Origin: DASRAJ01 sp039920305
GTDB lineage: Bacteria > Bacteroidota > Bacteroidia > Chitinophagales > UBA10324
Assembly: GCA_039920305.1 (NCBI GenBank)
Contig: JBDSEA010000124.1
Coordinates: 1-8,038, forward strand
Direction: 5' to 3'
Length of the DNA stretch: 8,038 nucleotides
Shown: positions 6,571 to 8,038 of the stretch, in pieces
Position numbering within the stretch: position 1 is the stretch's first letter
Layout of the letters: the number at the start of each line of letters is the position of its first letter
Translations under genes and position numbers: made by a program
Notes under the pieces: generated by a model
What the model was told of the DNA's origin: nothing
What the model saw: only the letters and a program-made list of their open reading frames with translations
The model's database searches: none

Positions 6571-7188
6571 ATGGACAATTCCCTTTTAAGAAAACTGAAA
6601 TATCTTTTCCTTCCCCTGATGGCCTGCTTGATTTTATGTTGCAGGAAAGAGCATTTGCAACCTCCCATACCGGAAGGTGAACAAGCGCCGGTGGTTTACG
6701 TTACTGCAAAGCTTGATGATGATTCAGTCTATTTTGCCGGTGGGGTAGATTATTATGCAGGAAGTACTTCGGTATTTGACACGCTGATTTACCGCAGCTT
6801 CGGGTTCACACTTCAAAATACTCTGGATTCTGCACATTCATATTTTCAGATTTTAATCAACAATTATCAAAGCCTTCAGGGCAATCTTCAAAATGATTTA
6901 GACAGCAGCATTTTTGCCGACGTTCGTCATTATCAATATCCGCATAACATAAATCATTTTATACCATTTGCCGTAACGGTTAACTGGATAGATTCCGCGG
7001 GGAAAAAATTTTCTTCAGATGCTGTCCAGCAAGTCCATTTCTTTTCAATCAATACTGTGGAAGATGTTCAGTTTGATGGAAAGAAGTATAAGGAAGTAAC
7101 AGTTGAATTCGATTGCACACTGGATGCAGTTGGCGAAGTAATCCATTTAACGAATGGAAAGGGAACTCTTTTGTTCGGAGTAGATTAA
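6571..7188 (+). CDS. Probable lipoprotein of unknown function, sigma-factor operon
   Basis: I do not recognise a named family. The 205-residue product starts with a basic then hydrophobic export signal (RKLKYLFLPLMACLILCC); Cys23 or Cys24 could be lipidated, although the residues before them (L-I-L or I-L-C) fit the lipobox poorly. After a Pro-rich spacer (31-40) the protein is beta-rich: VVYVTAKLDDDSVYFAGG (41-58), FDTLIYRSFGFTLQ (69-82), HFIPFAVTVNWID (129-141), and a last section KEVTVEFDCTLDAVGEVIHL (174-193) ending in a Gly-rich LTNGKGTLLFGVD. It would reside in the periplasm or on the outer membrane. It starts 4 nt after the stop of the barrel/anti-sigma gene and is surely cotranscribed, so it may act in the same sensing pathway, perhaps as a ligand or accessory subunit. 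That role is inference from position only. Confidence 0.75.
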   Translation: MDNSLLRKLKYLFLPLMACLILCCRKEHLQPPIPEGEQAPVVYVTAKLDDDSVYFAGGVDYYAGSTSVFDTLIYRSFGFTLQNTLDSAHSYFQILINNYQSLQGNLQNDLDSSIFADVRHYQYPHNINHFIPFAVTVNWIDSAGKKFSSDAVQQVHFFSINTVEDVQFDGKKYKEVTVEFDCTLDAVGEVIHLTNGKGTLLFGVD

Positions 7189-7323
7189 TTTTAAACGATG
7201 ACTCAGGAACAGCAAGGAATGAAATTCAAAATTCAAAACCACCCAACCTATTTATTTATTTCCCGTCTTTGTAAACAGAGAATTGCAATCACCTGAATTT
7301 TAATCATCCCTAATACAATTTAC
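7189..7323 (+). promoter_or_regulatory. Spacer before the PKD-repeat gene, no clear promoter
   Basis: The 135-nt gap has no open frame worth calling. It contains a small direct repeat (ATTCAAA twice, in the 7222-7240 area), an AT-rich TATTTATTTATTT run (near 7248-7260) and TTTG at 7268-7271 that fits the end of a Bacteroidota -7 element, without a convincing partner upstream. No terminator-like hairpin with a T-run is evident after the preceding gene, so read-through is possible. Confidence 0.25.
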
Positions 7324-8038
7324 ATGAAAACTTTTACAGGCATTATCCCTAAGATTCATAAAGGTTCCTTCGTATCTGTCTCCCTGATACTTTTTCTGTT
7401 TTCAGCAGTGAAGAGTCAGGATTGCCACCCCGGATTTCATTTTACTGTTACTGGTTCTGATGTGGAGTTTAACAACACTTCTACTGCAACCGGGGATATT
7501 ACTTCCTATTACTGGGACTTCGGGGATGGGAGTACAAGTGATCAGCAAACTCCCTCACATACCTATGCTTCTGACGGGAATTATTATGTATGCCTGACCA
7601 TTACAGCATACAATCCTAATTGCACAGAAATGTTTTGTGACTCCGTAGTGATTCTTGACGTTGATACCTGTCATGCATCCTTTACTTTTAACGCTACAGA
7701 CCTTTCAGTGGATTTCACTGATGCCTCAACCAGCACTGAAACCATCAGCTCCTGGCTTTGGAATTTTGGCGATGGTCATACTTCTGATCAGCAAAATCCT
7801 TCTCATACCTATGATCATGAGGGTACGTATCATGTTTGTCTCACCATTACCGATATTCATGAAATCTGCACAAGTACTTACTGCCATGATGTAACAGTTC
7901 ATCATCCTTCAGACTCCTGTCATGCATCCTTTACTTTTAACGCTACAGACCTTTCAGTGGATTTCACTGATGCCTCAACCAGCACTGAAACCATCAGCTC
8001 CTGGCTTTGGAATTTTGGCGATGGTCATACTTCTGATC
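7324..8038 (+). CDS. Secreted PKD-domain repeat protein, 3' end beyond the window
   Basis: Exported protein built of PKD (immunoglobulin-like) domains, probably a surface or extracellular protein. ATG 7324 opens a frame of 238 codons that stays open to the window edge. Residues 1-32 form a signal peptide (basic start, SVSLILFLFSAVKSQ). Three PKD units follow at about 34-115, 116-198 and 199-238 (cut). Each shows the PKD core W-x-F-G-D-G (YYWDFGDG at 62-69; LWNFGDG at 145-151 and 228-234), and the complete ones have the H-T-Y and V-C-L-T-I motifs after it. Units 1 and 2 keep four cysteines in the same register (34, 90, 100, 105 and 116, 172, 182, 187), and unit 3 starts with Cys199. Unit 2 has nine histidines. 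In this phylum such proteins often end in a type IX secretion tail, which would lie outside the window. It follows the sigma/anti-sigma/lipoprotein genes and may be a target or partner, but it has its own 135-nt upstream gap. Confidence 0.9.
   Translation, partial: MKTFTGIIPKIHKGSFVSVSLILFLFSAVKSQDCHPGFHFTVTGSDVEFNNTSTATGDITSYYWDFGDGSTSDQQTPSHTYASDGNYYVCLTITAYNPNCTEMFCDSVVILDVDTCHASFTFNATDLSVDFTDASTSTETISSWLWNFGDGHTSDQQNPSHTYDHEGTYHVCLTITDIHEICTSTYCHDVTVHHPSDSCHASFTFNATDLSVDFTDASTSTETISSWLWNFGDGHTSD
7667..7789 (+). repeat. PKD tandem repeat, copy A (123 nt, identical to copy B)
   Basis: This stretch begins at CCTGTCATGCATCC and is base-for-base identical to 7916-8038, giving a period of 249 nt (83 codons). 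It encodes CHASFTFNATDLSVDF and on to the FGDGHTSD core of PKD unit 2. The preceding PKD unit (7424-7660) is related in protein only. Confidence 0.95.
7916..8038 (+). repeat. PKD tandem repeat, copy B (identical to copy A, cut by window edge)
   Basis: Second copy of the 123-nt identical block, at a distance of 249 nt from copy A. Identity continues to the last base of the window, so the repeat is longer than seen and more copies may follow. Confidence 0.95.

Noticed and set aside
7655..7894. Alternative + strand frame inside the PKD gene
   Set aside because: The in-frame PKD reading has a signal peptide and repeated domain motifs; this frame is out of register with it and has no features.
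7667..8038. Repeats read as a CRISPR array or mobile element
   Set aside because: The 249-nt period is a whole number of codons, the repeats encode PKD domains, and there are no short direct repeats with unique spacers.

Overview
The window looks like a chromosomal segment of a Bacteroidota bacterium, most likely from the Chitinophagales/Sphingobacteriales side. This rests on inference from several traits: Met-rich lipoprotein metal-efflux adaptors carrying a heavy-metal-binding domain, an ECF sigma factor translationally coupled to a membrane protein that ends in an outer-membrane beta-barrel, a PKD-repeat secreted protein, moderately AT-rich DNA and few strong Shine-Dalgarno sequences. Every gene I can support is on the + strand, and no RNA gene, insertion sequence or CRISPR array was seen.

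Left half (1-4451), copper/heavy-metal detoxification. The window opens inside a P1B-type copper-exporting ATPase (2-1654, 5' end missing). A 160-nt spacer follows that seems to hold the decayed start of an NhaC-like antiporter. Then come two different CusB-type periplasmic adaptor lipoproteins in tandem (1859-3061 and 3132-4451). The second carries a Cys/His heavy-metal-binding domain and a Met-rich tail. The ATPase would move Cu+ from cytoplasm to periplasm, and the adaptors would normally work with a CusA-type RND pump and a TolC-type channel. Neither of those is in the window. An imperfect palindromic repeat of about 76 nt lies in frame inside the leader of the second adaptor and makes its start uncertain.

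Right half (4595-8038), an envelope-signalling module. An ECF sigma factor (4595-5194) overlaps by 8 nt a 459-residue protein (5187-6566). That protein has a short cytoplasmic head, one inner-membrane helix, a long low-complexity periplasmic linker and a C-terminal beta-barrel. This is the layout of the dual-membrane-spanning anti-sigma factors (Dma, paired with Das sigma factors) known from Bacteroides. Four nucleotides later starts a 205-residue probable lipoprotein of unknown function (6571-7188). After a 135-nt gap comes the start of a secreted PKD-repeat protein (7324 to the window end, open). Its repeats share an exact four-cysteine register, and copies 2 and 3 are identical at DNA level for at least 123 nt. 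A reasonable model, not proven here, is that the barrel protein senses outer-membrane state and controls the sigma factor, which drives expression of envelope or surface proteins such as its neighbours.
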